Source: Mucilaginibacter gossypii
GTDB taxonomy: Bacteria > Bacteroidota > Bacteroidia > Sphingobacteriales > Sphingobacteriaceae
Reading direction: 5' to 3'
NCBI RefSeq assembly: GCF_900100945.1
Contig: NZ_FNCG01000022.1
Span: 16,150-80,149, forward strand
Length of the DNA: 64,000 bases
Below are positions 43,167-52,281 of this stretch, in pieces. Position numbers and translations under genes: made by a program. Under the pieces are notes generated by a model. The model had not been told where the DNA came from and did not search any database. It saw nothing but the letters and a program-made list of their open reading frames with translations. How positions within the stretch are numbered: position 1 is the stretch's first letter; each line of letters begins with the position of its first letter.

Positions 43167-43209
43167 TACTTATACTTAACTATAAGTTATATATAATAAA
43201 TTCCACTTT

Positions 43210-43250
43210 AAATAAACAGGGAGCCTGAAAATCAGGCTCCCTGTTTATTT
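43210..43250. terminator. Bidirectional rho-independent terminator after bshB1
   Basis: AAATAAACAGGGAGCCTGA-AAA-TCAGGCTCCCTGTTTATTT is a perfect 19-base stem around three bases, ending in a T-rich run on both strands. It lies between convergent genes and can serve both. Confidence 0.9.
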
Positions 43251-43268
43251 AAGCAAGTATGATGATAT

Positions 43269-43706
43269 TTATGCTTTAATATATTCAAAGCGATTATTTT
43301 CATTGCTCCTCTCCCTTCTGAGCTTATTTTCATTAGCTAATTTTAAGAGGATCCCTGAAAGTTCAGATGTTTTAAAGTCAGAGTCATACTGTTCTTTACA
43401 GTAATTGGCAATTGATGAAATAGAACGCTGACTATCAAAGAAATCTGTATTCAGCAATTGATTAAGTATTTTGGTAGCACCAGGCTTTTTACGCCCTGAA
43501 ACACCTCCGCCTTCATCTTCAATGCGTAATTTCCTTACTTTTTTACCAAACATTTCAACACCCTCGGCATCTACTTTCTCCGATTCGATCATAACCTCCA
43601 GTAAACGGTCAATTATACGAACCTGCACGGCTTCAGATTTGAATGAGTTTACAACCTCGGCAACTTCAACCAGTTGTTTCTTTAATTTCTCTATGTGTTT
43701 GCTCAT
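43269..43706 (-). CDS. Unrecognised small protein with possible winged helix
   Basis: A 145-residue soluble protein. The N-terminal half is helical (KLKKQLVEVAEVVNSF, IIDRLLEVMIESEKVD), then a Gly/Lys-rich hinge (GGGVSGRKKPGATK). The C-terminal half (FFDSQRSISSIANYC, SELSGILLKLANENKLRRER) resembles a winged helix that could bind nucleic acid. No family is recognised. It sits alone; a TAGATTTG -7 box lies 42 bases upstream. Length and codon use look like a genuine gene. Confidence 0.65.
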   Translation of the reverse strand: MSKHIEKLKKQLVEVAEVVNSFKSEAVQVRIIDRLLEVMIESEKVDAEGVEMFGKKVRKLRIEDEGGGVSGRKKPGATKILNQLLNTDFFDSQRSISSIANYCKEQYDSDFKTSELSGILLKLANENKLRRERSNENNRFEYIKA

Positions 43707-43747
43707 GGTGCTTGAAATAGAACTACGTTACTTTAATAGGGTTGCAA

Positions 43748-43755
43748 CAAATCTA
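43748..43755 (-). promoter_or_regulatory. -7 box for the small winged-helix-like gene
   Basis: On the minus strand TAGATTTG matches TAnnTTTG, 41 bases upstream of the ATG at 43706. Confidence 0.45.
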
Positions 43756-43930
43756 ATCGGAATAATAACAAAAAATATAGCGGATTTTGGAAAAAAAGTA
43801 GCGTATATTAATATCTTTCTATTTTTGCAAATAATAGATGCCGATTTTACCTTATTAAATATTAGTTAATTTCATCCGTTTCATGAGCGGATTTGGCTGT
43901 AGCCGGAATTAATTTTCTTTATTTACTGTG

Positions 43931-45262
43931 TTATAAAGTGACCGAAAGCTGTTCAAGCATGTCAAGGCCTATGTCAATGTGGCTTTTTTCGATGATCAGC
44001 GCGGGGCGGAAACGCACACTCCTTTCGCCGCAGCCAAGGTACATAATATTATTATCAAAACCTTTTTTAATAAAGCTGTCCCTTATTGCTTTGTCCGGAA
44101 AATCAAAGGCAGTAAGCAACCCTTTCCCCCGCACATTACTTACAACCGGGTGCCGTTCGGCAATTTCACTCAAACCATTTTGCAGGTACTCTCCCATTAC
44201 TGCCGCATTATCGCAAAGCTTATCCTCCTCAATAATCTCCATTATTTTTGACGAGCGTACCATATCAACCAAACTGCCCCCCCAGGTTGAGTTTATGCGC
44301 GATGATACTTTAAATACATTATCTTCAACCTCGTCAATGCGCCGGCCAGCCAATATGCCGCAAACCTGCATTTTTTTACCAAAGGCAATGATATCAGGGC
44401 GCGCCTTTTCTCCAAAGTGTTCATGGCACCAGAATTTGCCTGTTAAACCAACTCCCGTTTGCACCTCATCGTAAACCAGCAATGCCTCGTACTCATCAGC
44501 AAGTTCACGCAGCTTCTCTAAAAACTCTTTGCGTACATGGTTATCACCGCCTTCTGATTGTACAGGCTCAATTATTATGGCGCATATATCATCCTTATTA
44601 TCTTCAAATGCTTTCCTGATTTGTGCCACCGATAATTGCTCTCTCTTTAACAGGTCTTCATGATTGGCATCGCTGTAAGGGAAATTCATATAAGGCACAG
44701 ATACCCGCGGCCAGTCAAACTTGGCAAACCACTTGGTTTTATTAGGCAAGGTATTGGTAAGGCTCAGGGTATAACCCGAGCGGCCATGAAAAGCATGCTC
44801 AAAGTGCAATACTTTAAAACCTTTTTCCTTAGTATAGCCCCTGGCAAAGTTTTTCTGCACTTTCCAGTCCATAGCTACTTTCAGCGCATTTTCGATAGCC
44901 AGCGCACCACCGGAAATGAAAAAAGCATGCGGTAAATATTCGGGGATCCCTATCCTGTCAAATGTTTCAACAAACTGGGCGTATTGCGTAGTGTAGATAT
45001 CTGAATTTGACGGGTTGGTTAATGCCGCAAGCATGAGGTTTTTCTTAAACTCTTCATCATTCAGCATTTTGGGATGGTTATAGCCCAAAGGCACCGAAGC
45101 AAAGCAGGTAAAAAAGTCAAGCAGTGTGCGGTTATATTTTGCGTCATAAATATAAACACCCTTACTTTTTTCCATATCAAAAGTGAGGTCGAATCCATCG
45201 GCCAGTACATGCTTTTGAAGCGATGCCTGGACATCCTGCGGAGAAACAAGTAGGTTGTACAT
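43931..45262 (-). CDS. lat: L-lysine 6-aminotransferase
   Basis: A 443-residue class III (fold type I) PLP aminotransferase that moves the epsilon-amino group of lysine to 2-oxoglutarate. It shows the lysine-transaminase opening LLDFFTCFASVPLGYNHPKM, then AFFISGGALAIENALKVAMDW. The PLP region is LVYDEVQTGVGLTGKFW, followed by the Schiff-base lysine in IIAFGKKMQVCGI. The family name rests on whole-sequence resemblance to Lat proteins, not on specificity residues. It appears monocistronic; no lysine-degradation partner is adjacent. Confidence 0.85.
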   Translation of the reverse strand: MYNLLVSPQDVQASLQKHVLADGFDLTFDMEKSKGVYIYDAKYNRTLLDFFTCFASVPLGYNHPKMLNDEEFKKNLMLAALTNPSNSDIYTTQYAQFVETFDRIGIPEYLPHAFFISGGALAIENALKVAMDWKVQKNFARGYTKEKGFKVLHFEHAFHGRSGYTLSLTNTLPNKTKWFAKFDWPRVSVPYMNFPYSDANHEDLLKREQLSVAQIRKAFEDNKDDICAIIIEPVQSEGGDNHVRKEFLEKLRELADEYEALLVYDEVQTGVGLTGKFWCHEHFGEKARPDIIAFGKKMQVCGILAGRRIDEVEDNVFKVSSRINSTWGGSLVDMVRSSKIMEIIEEDKLCDNAAVMGEYLQNGLSEIAERHPVVSNVRGKGLLTAFDFPDKAIRDSFIKKGFDNNIMYLGCGERSVRFRPALIIEKSHIDIGLDMLEQLSVTL

Positions 45263-45289
45263 ATTAATTTGGTTTATTACAAATTTAGT

Positions 45290-45372
45290 AAAAACCGCCT
45301 AAAATCAAAATTTAAGCGGTTTTTGAACCGATTGACAAAAAAGTAACTTTAAATTGTTTAAAGTTACTTTTT
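45290..45372. repeat. Two hairpins between lat and the PAS kinase
   Basis: Hairpin one (45290-45324) has AAAAACCGC and GCGGTTTTT with TAAA/TTTA inside. Hairpin two, AAAAAGTAACTTTAAA-TTG-TTTAAAGTTACTTTTT (45338-45372), is a perfect 16-base stem. Both lie in the 333-base divergent gap 45263-45595, which otherwise shows no gene. They could act as terminators or operators. Confidence 0.55.
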
Positions 45373-45595
45373 GTACCAAACTCAAAACCGGTACACCTGC
45401 TTCAACCACAGTATTCATAAAAAAATGCAGCCGAAATTTACATTTTCCGCCCGGTTAACATCAAATTCCTCCTCCTGCGAACCTGAATTGTACCGGGGTA
45501 GCTTGATAAAATTTTCATTTTAATTAATTTGACATAGGTTGATTATTTTAATACTAAATTAGTGGCAGATACAACCAAAAGGGATATTTATAACT

Positions 45596-47620
45596 ATGGG
45601 AGAAGAACCATTATCTGCCAGCAACTCAAAACCGGTCCCAAAATTAACATTTATCAATAGTACCGACTGGGATTTACTTGAAGACCTGCCCGTTGCAGTT
45701 TACACCTGCGATAAAGAGGGCTACATAACCTCATTTAACAAAGCGGCGGTAACGCTTTGGGGCAAAACGCCTCACATTAATAAAGACAAGTGGTATGTAA
45801 ACTGGGAGATATTTACATCCGATGGTATACTGTTAACTCCCGATGAAACACCAACGGGCAAAGTATTAAAATATGGCAAGCCTGTAAAGCAGCAGGAAAT
45901 GCTTATTAAACGTCCTAATGGAAGTGTAAGTTATATATTATCCAACCCTAAACCCCGTTTTAATGAAAATGGCGAACTGGCAGGCGCCGCCAATACCCTG
46001 ATAGATATTACAGAACAAAAAAATACCGAATCAAAGCAATGGATGCTGGCCTCTATCATTGAATCATCAGAAGATGCCATTGTAAGTAAAAACCTTGATG
46101 GTGTAATTACCAGCTGGAACGGCGCGGCCCAACGTTTATTTGGTTATACAGAAGATGAGATCATAGGCAAACATATCACGGTTTTGATACCGGAAGACCG
46201 TTATAATGAAGAAGAAATGATCATTAATAAAATACGGGCCAACGAACGGATAGAACATTTTGAAACCATACGTAAAACAAAAAGCGGCGAGGAAATACAA
46301 ATTTCGCTTACCATATCTCCTATAAGAAACAACAGCAATAAGGTAATAGGGGCTTCAAAAATAATCCGCGATATAGGCAGGCAAAAAAAATCAGAAGAAA
46401 GATTACAACAATATGCCGAACGCCTGGAAATCTTAAACTCCATAGGACAGGTTATTTCGGCCGAGTTGGATATTCAAAATATCCTGCAAAAAGTTACCGA
46501 TGCCACTACCCAGCTTTGCGGCGCGCAGTTTGGCGCTTTTTTTCACAATCAGGTTAATGAGCAGGGCGAATCATATATGCTGTTCACGCTTTCGGGCGCG
46601 CCGCGTGAGGCATTTGAAAAATTTGGTATGCCGCGTAATACGGCAGTCTTTCACCCCACTTTCAGTGGCGAGGGAACGGTAAGGGTTGATGATATAACCA
46701 AAGACCCGCGTTACGGAAAAAATGCACCACATTTTGGCCAGCCTAAAGGGCACCTCCCGGTAGTAAGCTACCTCGCGGTTCCGGTAAGGGGCAAATCGGG
46801 CGAGGTGATTGGCGGGTTATTTTTTGGGCACGAACAACGGGCCAGATTTACCAGGGAGCACGAGCAACTTGTTTTGGCTGTTGCCGCCCAGGCCGCGGTA
46901 GCACTTGATAACGCCAAGCTTTATGAAAATATTAAAGAGCTTAATGAAAAAAAGGATGAATTTATAGGGCTTGCAAGCCATGAGTTAAAAACACCGGTCA
47001 CCAGTTTAAAGGGTTACCTGCAAATCATTGCCCGTAACCTCCCACCGGATGATAAAAGCAAAGTACTGGCCAACAGGGCATTGGAGCAAGTAGGCAAATT
47101 AACCATCCTGATATCGGATTTGCTTGATGTTACCAAAATCCAGACCGGTAAATTGCCTTTTACTTATACCGATTTCGATGTGATCAAACTGCTTACCGAA
47201 TTGAGGGAGATCCTGCAACAAACCGGCCCCTCCCATCAGCTCCTTTTGAATTTACCTGCCGGGGAATTAATTATCCATGCCGATAGCCAGCGTATTGAGC
47301 AGGTTGTCATTAACCTGGTAACCAACGCCGTTAAATATTCGCCAAAGGCAGATAAAGTGATCATCGAAGCCCTTGTGATCAACAACAAATTCAGGGTATC
47401 GGTGCAGGATTTTGGCATCGGGATCCAGCCCGATCAACTGGATCGGGTGTTTTCACGTTTTTACCGCGTTGAGAACCTCGCCTCTCACATGTCGGGGTTA
47501 GGAATTGGCCTGTACATTTGCCAGGAAATTGTTAACCGCCACCAGGGCAGGCTTTGGGTTGAAAGCACTTACGGCGAAGGCTCAACCTTCCATTTTGAGA
47601 TCCCAATAAACACGAATTGA
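45596..47620 (+). CDS. Soluble PAS/GAF sensor histidine kinase
   Basis: A 674-residue kinase without transmembrane segments. PAS-1 is about residues 25-145, PAS-2 about 150-265 (ITSWNGAAQRLFGYTEDEII, KHITVLIPEDR). A GAF domain spans about 285-445 (AERLEILNSIGQVISAELDI, AQFGAFFHNQVNEQG). HisKA has GLASHELKTPVTSLKG with the phospho-acceptor His, and the ATPase has LVTNAVKYSPKAD, VQDFGIGIQPDQ and SGLGIGLYICQEI. There is no receiver. It is probably a cytoplasmic sensor of redox, light or a small ligand; no cofactor site is evident, and it is an orphan. Confidence 0.92.
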   Translation: MGEEPLSASNSKPVPKLTFINSTDWDLLEDLPVAVYTCDKEGYITSFNKAAVTLWGKTPHINKDKWYVNWEIFTSDGILLTPDETPTGKVLKYGKPVKQQEMLIKRPNGSVSYILSNPKPRFNENGELAGAANTLIDITEQKNTESKQWMLASIIESSEDAIVSKNLDGVITSWNGAAQRLFGYTEDEIIGKHITVLIPEDRYNEEEMIINKIRANERIEHFETIRKTKSGEEIQISLTISPIRNNSNKVIGASKIIRDIGRQKKSEERLQQYAERLEILNSIGQVISAELDIQNILQKVTDATTQLCGAQFGAFFHNQVNEQGESYMLFTLSGAPREAFEKFGMPRNTAVFHPTFSGEGTVRVDDITKDPRYGKNAPHFGQPKGHLPVVSYLAVPVRGKSGEVIGGLFFGHEQRARFTREHEQLVLAVAAQAAVALDNAKLYENIKELNEKKDEFIGLASHELKTPVTSLKGYLQIIARNLPPDDKSKVLANRALEQVGKLTILISDLLDVTKIQTGKLPFTYTDFDVIKLLTELREILQQTGPSHQLLLNLPAGELIIHADSQRIEQVVINLVTNAVKYSPKADKVIIEALVINNKFRVSVQDFGIGIQPDQLDRVFSRFYRVENLASHMSGLGIGLYICQEIVNRHQGRLWVESTYGEGSTFHFEIPINTN

Positions 47621-47662
47621 AATTTATGCACGAATGCTTAGCGTATTATTGAGCAATTAGAA

Positions 47663-47697
47663 CGAATTACACGAATTAGTTGGTTCGTGTAAATTCG
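47663..47697. repeat. CGAATTACACGAA inverted repeat
   Basis: CGAATTACACGAA (47663-47675) pairs with TTCGTGTAAATTCG (47684-47697) with one bulged base. More ACGAATT/AATTCG words continue to about 47757. This is a low-complexity AATTCG repeat after the PAS kinase. Confidence 0.55.
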
Positions 47698-47760
47698 GAC
47701 GCATTTGTGAAATTAGGGCTATTTAATTCCAATTCGCGAAAATTCGACCTCATTCGTGTA

Positions 47761-47788
47761 ATTAGTGTTGATTAATTAGTGTTGATTA
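47761..47788. repeat. Perfect 14-bp tandem duplication at a stop codon
   Basis: ATTAGTGTTGATTA occurs twice in a row. The junction lies at the 3' end of the deaminase-like gene: the coding strand ends AATCAACACTAA, and the duplicate follows directly, so the stop region is doubled. Confidence 0.6.
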
Positions 47789-48672
47789 AACTTTTCTTTC
47801 ATCCCCAATAATCCCCAAATCCCCCCGCTGTGAATAGCCAGGATTTTACTGCCGGGTTTAAAATGCCCTTTGCTTATTAAATCATACAGTGCATACATCA
47901 TTTTACCGGTGTATACAGGTTCTATCAATATCCCTGTTGTTGCTACAAATTGTTTAATGAAACTGATAAGCTCGTCATTCGCTTTGCCATAGCCTCCAAA
48001 GTGGTAATCGGTATGTATGTTATAATCTGTCTGGGCTGTTAAGAACCGGCCTATCTCCTCTTTAATAAAACCACCGTTTTTAAATACCGGAACCGCGTTG
48101 AACTTTGTTTTAAGCTGATGACCATTTAATCCGTTAATGATACCTGCCGCTGTTGTACCTGTACCGCAGGCGCAAAAGATATAGTCATAGCTTTCTGTTA
48201 ACTCGTTAACCAGTTCGCTGCAGCCTTTGGCACCTTCGGCAGATGCCCCCCCTTCGTCAATAAAAAAAGCCTGTTCATCATTACCAAAATACTGATTGAA
48301 CAGTGCAAGTTTATCACGATAGCTGTTACGATCGGTAAACTGCAGTTCCATACCATGCAGGTGGCATAAAAACAGGGTATCATTATCAACTTCCTCTCCC
48401 CTTACAATACCCGTTGATTTAAAGCCAAACTTTGCAGCAGCCGCAGCTGTAGCCATCAGGTGGTTTGAATAAGCTCCGCCAAACGTTACGAGGTGTGTTT
48501 TGCCTTCGGCTTGAGCCTGTTTAAGCACATATTTAAGCTTGCGCCATTTATTGCCCGATATCATTGGATGGATGAGATCATCGCGCTTGATGAAAACTTT
48601 TACGCCGTGGCTATCAAACAATGAGCTGTTGATTTGCTGTACCGGGCTAAAAATTTCAAGATCGATGTTCAT
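47776..48672 (-). CDS. ACC deaminase/D-cysteine desulfhydrase-like PLP enzyme
   Basis: A 298-residue fold-type II PLP enzyme. The Schiff-base lysine is in HPMISGNKWRKLKYVL. The substrate-side block is VTFGGAYSNHLMATAAAAAK, and the phosphate-binding loop is CACGTGTTAAGII. It belongs to the ACC deaminase/D-cysteine desulfhydrase family; which substrate is used cannot be decided here. The second half has a tail with GYGKANDELISFI. The gene ends in a tandem-duplicated 14-bp stretch. It is monocistronic. Confidence 0.85.
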   Translation of the reverse strand: MNIDLEIFSPVQQINSSLFDSHGVKVFIKRDDLIHPMISGNKWRKLKYVLKQAQAEGKTHLVTFGGAYSNHLMATAAAAAKFGFKSTGIVRGEEVDNDTLFLCHLHGMELQFTDRNSYRDKLALFNQYFGNDEQAFFIDEGGASAEGAKGCSELVNELTESYDYIFCACGTGTTAAGIINGLNGHQLKTKFNAVPVFKNGGFIKEEIGRFLTAQTDYNIHTDYHFGGYGKANDELISFIKQFVATTGILIEPVYTGKMMYALYDLISKGHFKPGSKILAIHSGGIWGLLGMKEKFNQH

Positions 48673-48731
48673 AAAATAATACGACGTTAATGCTATTGCA
48701 ATATTACGTTTAACCTACCACAAAAAACGAT

Positions 48732-48739
48732 TACTTTTG
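48732..48739 (+). promoter_or_regulatory. -7 box upstream of the RluD-like gene
   Basis: TACTTTTG matches TAnnTTTG and lies nine bases before the ATG at 48748. Confidence 0.5.
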
Positions 48740-48747
48740 CGCCTCAA

Positions 48748-49782
48748 ATGGCACACGAACCCGAACTTATTGAGCAGGAAGAACAGGACTTGTATGAACA
48801 CTTACGCGTAGTGGTTGACAAGGGCCAGTCGCTTTTGCGGATTGATAAATTTTTGATGCACCGCGTGGAGAATGCTTCGCGCAACCGTATTCAAAATGCT
48901 ATTGAGCTGGGCAATGTGCTGGTGAACGATAAACCTATCAAATCAAGCTATAAGGTAAAACCGCTTGATGTGATCTCGGTAGTGCTGCCACACCCTCCGC
49001 GCGATACAGAAGTATATCCCGAAAACATCCCCATCAATATTATTTATGAGGATGATGATGTATTGGTGGTTGACAAAGAAGCCGGTATGGTGGTACATCC
49101 CGGTTATAACAATTATACGGGTACACTGGTTAATGCGCTGGTTTACCATTTTCAGCAATTGCCAACCTTACCGGGCAACGATGGCAGGCCGGGGTTGGTA
49201 CACCGCATTGACAAGGATACTTCAGGCCTGCTGCTTATCAGCAAAAATGAGCGTGCCATGAACTGGTTGGCTAAGCAGTTTTTTGAGCATACCATCACCC
49301 GTAAATATATAGCGCTTGCCTGGGGCGATTTACCGGAAGACGGCACCGTTACCGGCTATATTGGCCGTAGTGTTGCCGACAGGCGGGTAATGTCGATATA
49401 TGATGACCCCGAAAAAGGAAAATGGTCTGTAACGCACTATAAAGTTTTAGAGCGAATGGGTTACGTTACCCTGATTGAATGCCAGCTGGAAACCGGCCGT
49501 ACCCATCAAATCAGGGCGCACATGAAGCATATCGGTCACCCCCTGTTTAGCGACGCCACTTACGGCGGTGATAAAATTTTAAAGGGCACCATGTTCAGCA
49601 AGTACAAACAGTTTGTTGAAAATTGTTTTGAGCTGATGCCACGGCAAGCCCTGCATGCACAAACACTGGGCTTTTTACATCCTACATTAAAAAAGCAGGT
49701 GCATTTTGAATCGCCGCTGCCGGCTGATTTTGAGGCCGTACTTGCAAAATGGCGAAAGTACAGCGATACAGATACGAAATAA
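48748..49782 (+). CDS. RluD-family rRNA pseudouridine synthase
   Basis: A 344-residue RluA-type enzyme that isomerises uridines in ribosomal RNA. An N-terminal S4 RNA-binding domain (LRIDKFLMHRVENASRNRIQ, LGNVLVNDKPIKSSYKVKPL) is followed by the catalytic domain. The latter has GMVVHPG, then GLVHRIDKDTSGLLLISKNE with the catalytic Asp. C-terminal blocks are ECQLETGRTHQIRAHMKHIG and QALHAQTLGF. The S4 domain and length point to RluD or RluC rather than RluA itself. The bases modified cannot be assigned. Confidence 0.93.
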   Translation: MAHEPELIEQEEQDLYEHLRVVVDKGQSLLRIDKFLMHRVENASRNRIQNAIELGNVLVNDKPIKSSYKVKPLDVISVVLPHPPRDTEVYPENIPINIIYEDDDVLVVDKEAGMVVHPGYNNYTGTLVNALVYHFQQLPTLPGNDGRPGLVHRIDKDTSGLLLISKNERAMNWLAKQFFEHTITRKYIALAWGDLPEDGTVTGYIGRSVADRRVMSIYDDPEKGKWSVTHYKVLERMGYVTLIECQLETGRTHQIRAHMKHIGHPLFSDATYGGDKILKGTMFSKYKQFVENCFELMPRQALHAQTLGFLHPTLKKQVHFESPLPADFEAVLAKWRKYSDTDTK

Positions 49783-49857
49783 CAGACGTTAGATAGAAGA
49801 GCAACAACACCCGGTAATTATTAACAACACGATTAAATTATAATATCTATCCGTCCT

Positions 49858-50694
49858 ATGATGCCCGTATTCATCAATTTTAACGGCGAATATCTCCCTC
49901 AAAACACACCATTGCTTACCATTGGTAACAGGGGCTTTAAATATGGCGATGGCCTGTTTGAAAGCATGCGACTAATGAAAGGGAAATTGAAATTTGCCGA
50001 ACTGCATGCCGACCGGCTACAGCGGGGCATGAAAGCCCTTAAAATTGATGGTTATTCGCAAATGGATACCTGGTTCCTGAACGAAATAGTTAGTGAGCTT
50101 GCCCGCCGAAATAAAGTTAAACACGGCAGGCTGCGCCTGACAGTTTACCGCGATGCCGAAGGCTTTTATACCCCTACTCAAAATAAAATGGGTTATTGCC
50201 TGGAGCTAACCCCATCCGAAGAGCCCAGGTATTTTTTGAATGAGAAGGGCTTGATCATGGATGTGTTTACGGAACTGCCTAAACCGTCCAACTATCTGTC
50301 GAACATTAAAACATGCAACTCGCTTATTTATGTAATGGCGGGTTTGTATAAAACCCAAAACAAGCTGGATGATGTTTTTCTGTTGAACCAAAGCGGTAAC
50401 CTGTGCGAAGCCAGCAGTTCCAATATTTTCATCAATTACCAAAATCATTTATATACCCCGGCGTTAAGCGAGGGCTGCGTTGAAGGTGTAATGCGCCAGG
50501 TAGTGATCAAACTGGCAAAAGAAAACAACATTGATATCACCGAAGCCCAGATCAATCCTGATATTTTATACGAGGCCGATGAAGTATTTTTAACCAACGC
50601 CACCCGCGGTATCCAAACCGTTATGGGTTTTGGGGTAAGGCGCTATTTTAATCAGTACAGCAAGGTACTGATGGATGAGTTGAATAAACTATAA
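49858..50694 (+). CDS. Class IV PLP aminotransferase/lyase, possibly aminodeoxychorismate lyase
   Basis: A 278-residue fold-type IV PLP protein. Family blocks are NGEYLPQNTPLLTIGNRGF, then KYGDGLFESMRLM, and NYLSNIKTCNSLIYVMAG with the candidate Schiff-base lysine. NLCEASSSNIF and FLTNATRGIQTV follow. The family includes branched-chain and D-amino acid aminotransferases and aminodeoxychorismate lyase (PabC). The size fits PabC, and pabB lies in the same window, but they are not adjacent, so the exact activity stays open. The start is the first of two adjacent ATG codons. Confidence 0.82.
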   Translation: MMPVFINFNGEYLPQNTPLLTIGNRGFKYGDGLFESMRLMKGKLKFAELHADRLQRGMKALKIDGYSQMDTWFLNEIVSELARRNKVKHGRLRLTVYRDAEGFYTPTQNKMGYCLELTPSEEPRYFLNEKGLIMDVFTELPKPSNYLSNIKTCNSLIYVMAGLYKTQNKLDDVFLLNQSGNLCEASSSNIFINYQNHLYTPALSEGCVEGVMRQVVIKLAKENNIDITEAQINPDILYEADEVFLTNATRGIQTVMGFGVRRYFNQYSKVLMDELNKL

Positions 50695-50718
50695 GCTAAA
50701 CATATTTTAATAAGAAAC

Positions 50719-50795
50719 GTCATTTCGACGGACCAGCGAGGGGCAGAGCGCCGGATTGAGGCGAAAATCCTATAACCCATGTAACGGAAGGCTGG
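50719..50795. repeat. Half copy of palindromic repeat family B
   Basis: GTCATTTCGACG followed by a GAGGCGAAAATCC stretch resembles the left arm of the repeats at 33307 and 61384. No TCGAAATGAC right arm is present before the amidase gene, so this copy is truncated. Confidence 0.6.
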
Positions 50796-50813
50796 GCTTT
50801 CAGCTTTAGCTTT

Positions 50814-51623
50814 TTATGCCCCTATTGCCTTCCTGTAATTTCGAAGTGCCCTGATGATTGTCATTACAATTTCGTGCTGCCCTTCGTCCGAATTAAGGTA
50901 CTCCTCCTCTTCGGGGTTATTAATGAAACCGGTTTCTATCAATACAGCAGGCATCGCGCTATGGGCCAGCACCAATACCCCCTGTTCTTTCACACCATTA
51001 CTTTCGCGGCCATCTACCCCGGTAAACTCATCGTCAAGCAGATCACCAAAACGGATACTTTGCTTACGGTATTTTTGAATATAAGCATTCAGTACGATCA
51101 GGTTTGAAGGATCGCTTTCATCATAGCTCTCGTAGTTCTGCTTGTAATCCTTTTCCTGAAAAATAGAAGCATTTTCGCGTACGGCCTCTTCCTGCTCCTT
51201 AAGGCGGTGGAAACCGTATACCAGCATCAGTACACCTTTTTGCTTGTGTGCACGTGCGGCAGTGCCCTCGGGCGATGAATTGCAGTGAATGGAAATAAAC
51301 AGGTTGCCATGGTTTTGATTAGCAATAGCCGAGCGCTGGTTTAGCGGGATAAAGGTATCATCGGTACGGGTAAGGATAGCGTTAACATCAGTAATGGCCG
51401 TATCAAGAGCTGCCTTGAGCTTCAGGGCTATGGACAGTGTTACATTTTTCTCAAACGAATGTGAACCACGTGCCCCGGCATCCTTACCGCCATGCCCGGC
51501 ATCAATAACAACCGTTTTAAACCTAAAAGTTGTAACAGCAGGTATAGTATCTTTTTGCTGCGCGAATGAATTTTGAAACAGGAACACCAGGATGATCATC
51601 CCGGGCAAAGCGACGTATTTCAT
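50814..51623 (-). CDS. N-acetylmuramoyl-L-alanine amidase (Amidase_3)
   Basis: A 269-residue exported zinc amidase that cuts between MurNAc and the stem peptide of peptidoglycan. Signal peptide about residues 1-21 (MIILVFLFQNSFAQ). The catalytic domain starts TVVIDAGHGGKDAGARGSHS with the first zinc His, then FEKNVTLSIALKLKAAL (Glu ligand) and NLFISIHCNSS (second His). The final block AVLIETGFINNPEEEEYLNS carries the catalytic Glu. The start overlaps the Fur-family gene by four bases (ATGA), a surprising pairing. Separation at division is a likely role. Confidence 0.92.
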   Translation of the reverse strand: MKYVALPGMIILVFLFQNSFAQQKDTIPAVTTFRFKTVVIDAGHGGKDAGARGSHSFEKNVTLSIALKLKAALDTAITDVNAILTRTDDTFIPLNQRSAIANQNHGNLFISIHCNSSPEGTAARAHKQKGVLMLVYGFHRLKEQEEAVRENASIFQEKDYKQNYESYDESDPSNLIVLNAYIQKYRKQSIRFGDLLDDEFTGVDGRESNGVKEQGVLVLAHSAMPAVLIETGFINNPEEEEYLNSDEGQHEIVMTIIRALRNYRKAIGA

Positions 51624-52066
51624 TTTTTCACCGCCTTTTTACTGCACCTGGGGCATAAGCCATGAGCATACAGGGTAAAGCCATGCGACTCAAATCCCGC
51701 AGGGAGATCTATAGCGGGCAGGTTCATATCATTAAGGCAATACACATTTTTGCACTGGGTACAATTAAAATGCAGGTGTTCATCATGGTGATCATGCTCA
51801 TTACAACTTGATGAGCAAAGGGCATAATTAGCCGTACCGTTTAAATCAAATATCTTATGGATGATCCCTTTTTCTTCAAAAGCATTAAGGATCCGGTAAA
51901 GGGTAACCCTGTCAATATCATGCATCAGGTTCTCCAGGTCGGGCTGCGAGGTAGCGGAATGTCTTGACGACATCATAGATAAAACCCGCAGCCTGGGCGC
52001 AGTTTTTTTCAGGTGATGTTTATCAAGCAGGTGCTCAAAATGATGTATATCGCGGGTTTGTGTCAT
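51620..52066 (-). CDS. Fur-family regulator linked to merC
   Basis: A 148-residue Fur-type repressor, divergent in sequence from the one at 38343. The winged helix contains HLKKTAPRLRVLSMMSS and DRVTLYRILNAFEEKGIIHK. The metal region is unusually His/Cys-rich: SSSCNEHDHHDEHLHFNC, then TQCKNVYC and a final GLCPRCSKKAV. The two CxxC motifs fit a structural zinc, and the HDHHDEHLH run fits a sensor site, so a Zur-type role is plausible (inference). It overlaps the amidase gene by four bases and follows the small lipoprotein and merC genes on the same strand. Confidence 0.88.
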   Translation of the reverse strand: MTQTRDIHHFEHLLDKHHLKKTAPRLRVLSMMSSRHSATSQPDLENLMHDIDRVTLYRILNAFEEKGIIHKIFDLNGTANYALCSSSCNEHDHHDEHLHFNCTQCKNVYCLNDMNLPAIDLPAGFESHGFTLYAHGLCPRCSKKAVKK

Positions 52067-52128
52067 GTATCAATTGGGTAATAATTATAAGGCCGCTAAT
52101 TTAATAATGGTACGTATAATATACGCCA

Positions 52129-52281
52129 TTAGTTGCCGGCTTTTATAACGGTATTTTTTATCGGCTTAGTATGACGGTTTGATACAGCCGGGGCACCATG
52201 CTTTTCATGATTACAAGCCGGACTCAAAAAGCAGTTGAACAGCAAAAATGCATAAAAGAATTTCCTGTGGCGCTTATCCAT
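52129..52281 (-). CDS. Small His-containing lipoprotein between merC and the Fur-family gene
   Basis: A 50-residue protein found by reading the gap. The start ATG shares one base with the merC stop (TAATG), indicating translational coupling. It has a signal sequence RKFFYAFLLFNCFLSPAC; the cysteine after SPA could be the lipidation site, though the lipobox is not ideal. The mature peptide is short and basic with three histidines (NHEKHGAPAVSNRHTKP). I recognise no family. Being between merC and a metal regulator, it may help bind metal in the periplasm (inference). Confidence 0.6.
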   Translation of the reverse strand: MDKRHRKFFYAFLLFNCFLSPACNHEKHGAPAVSNRHTKPIKNTVIKAGN

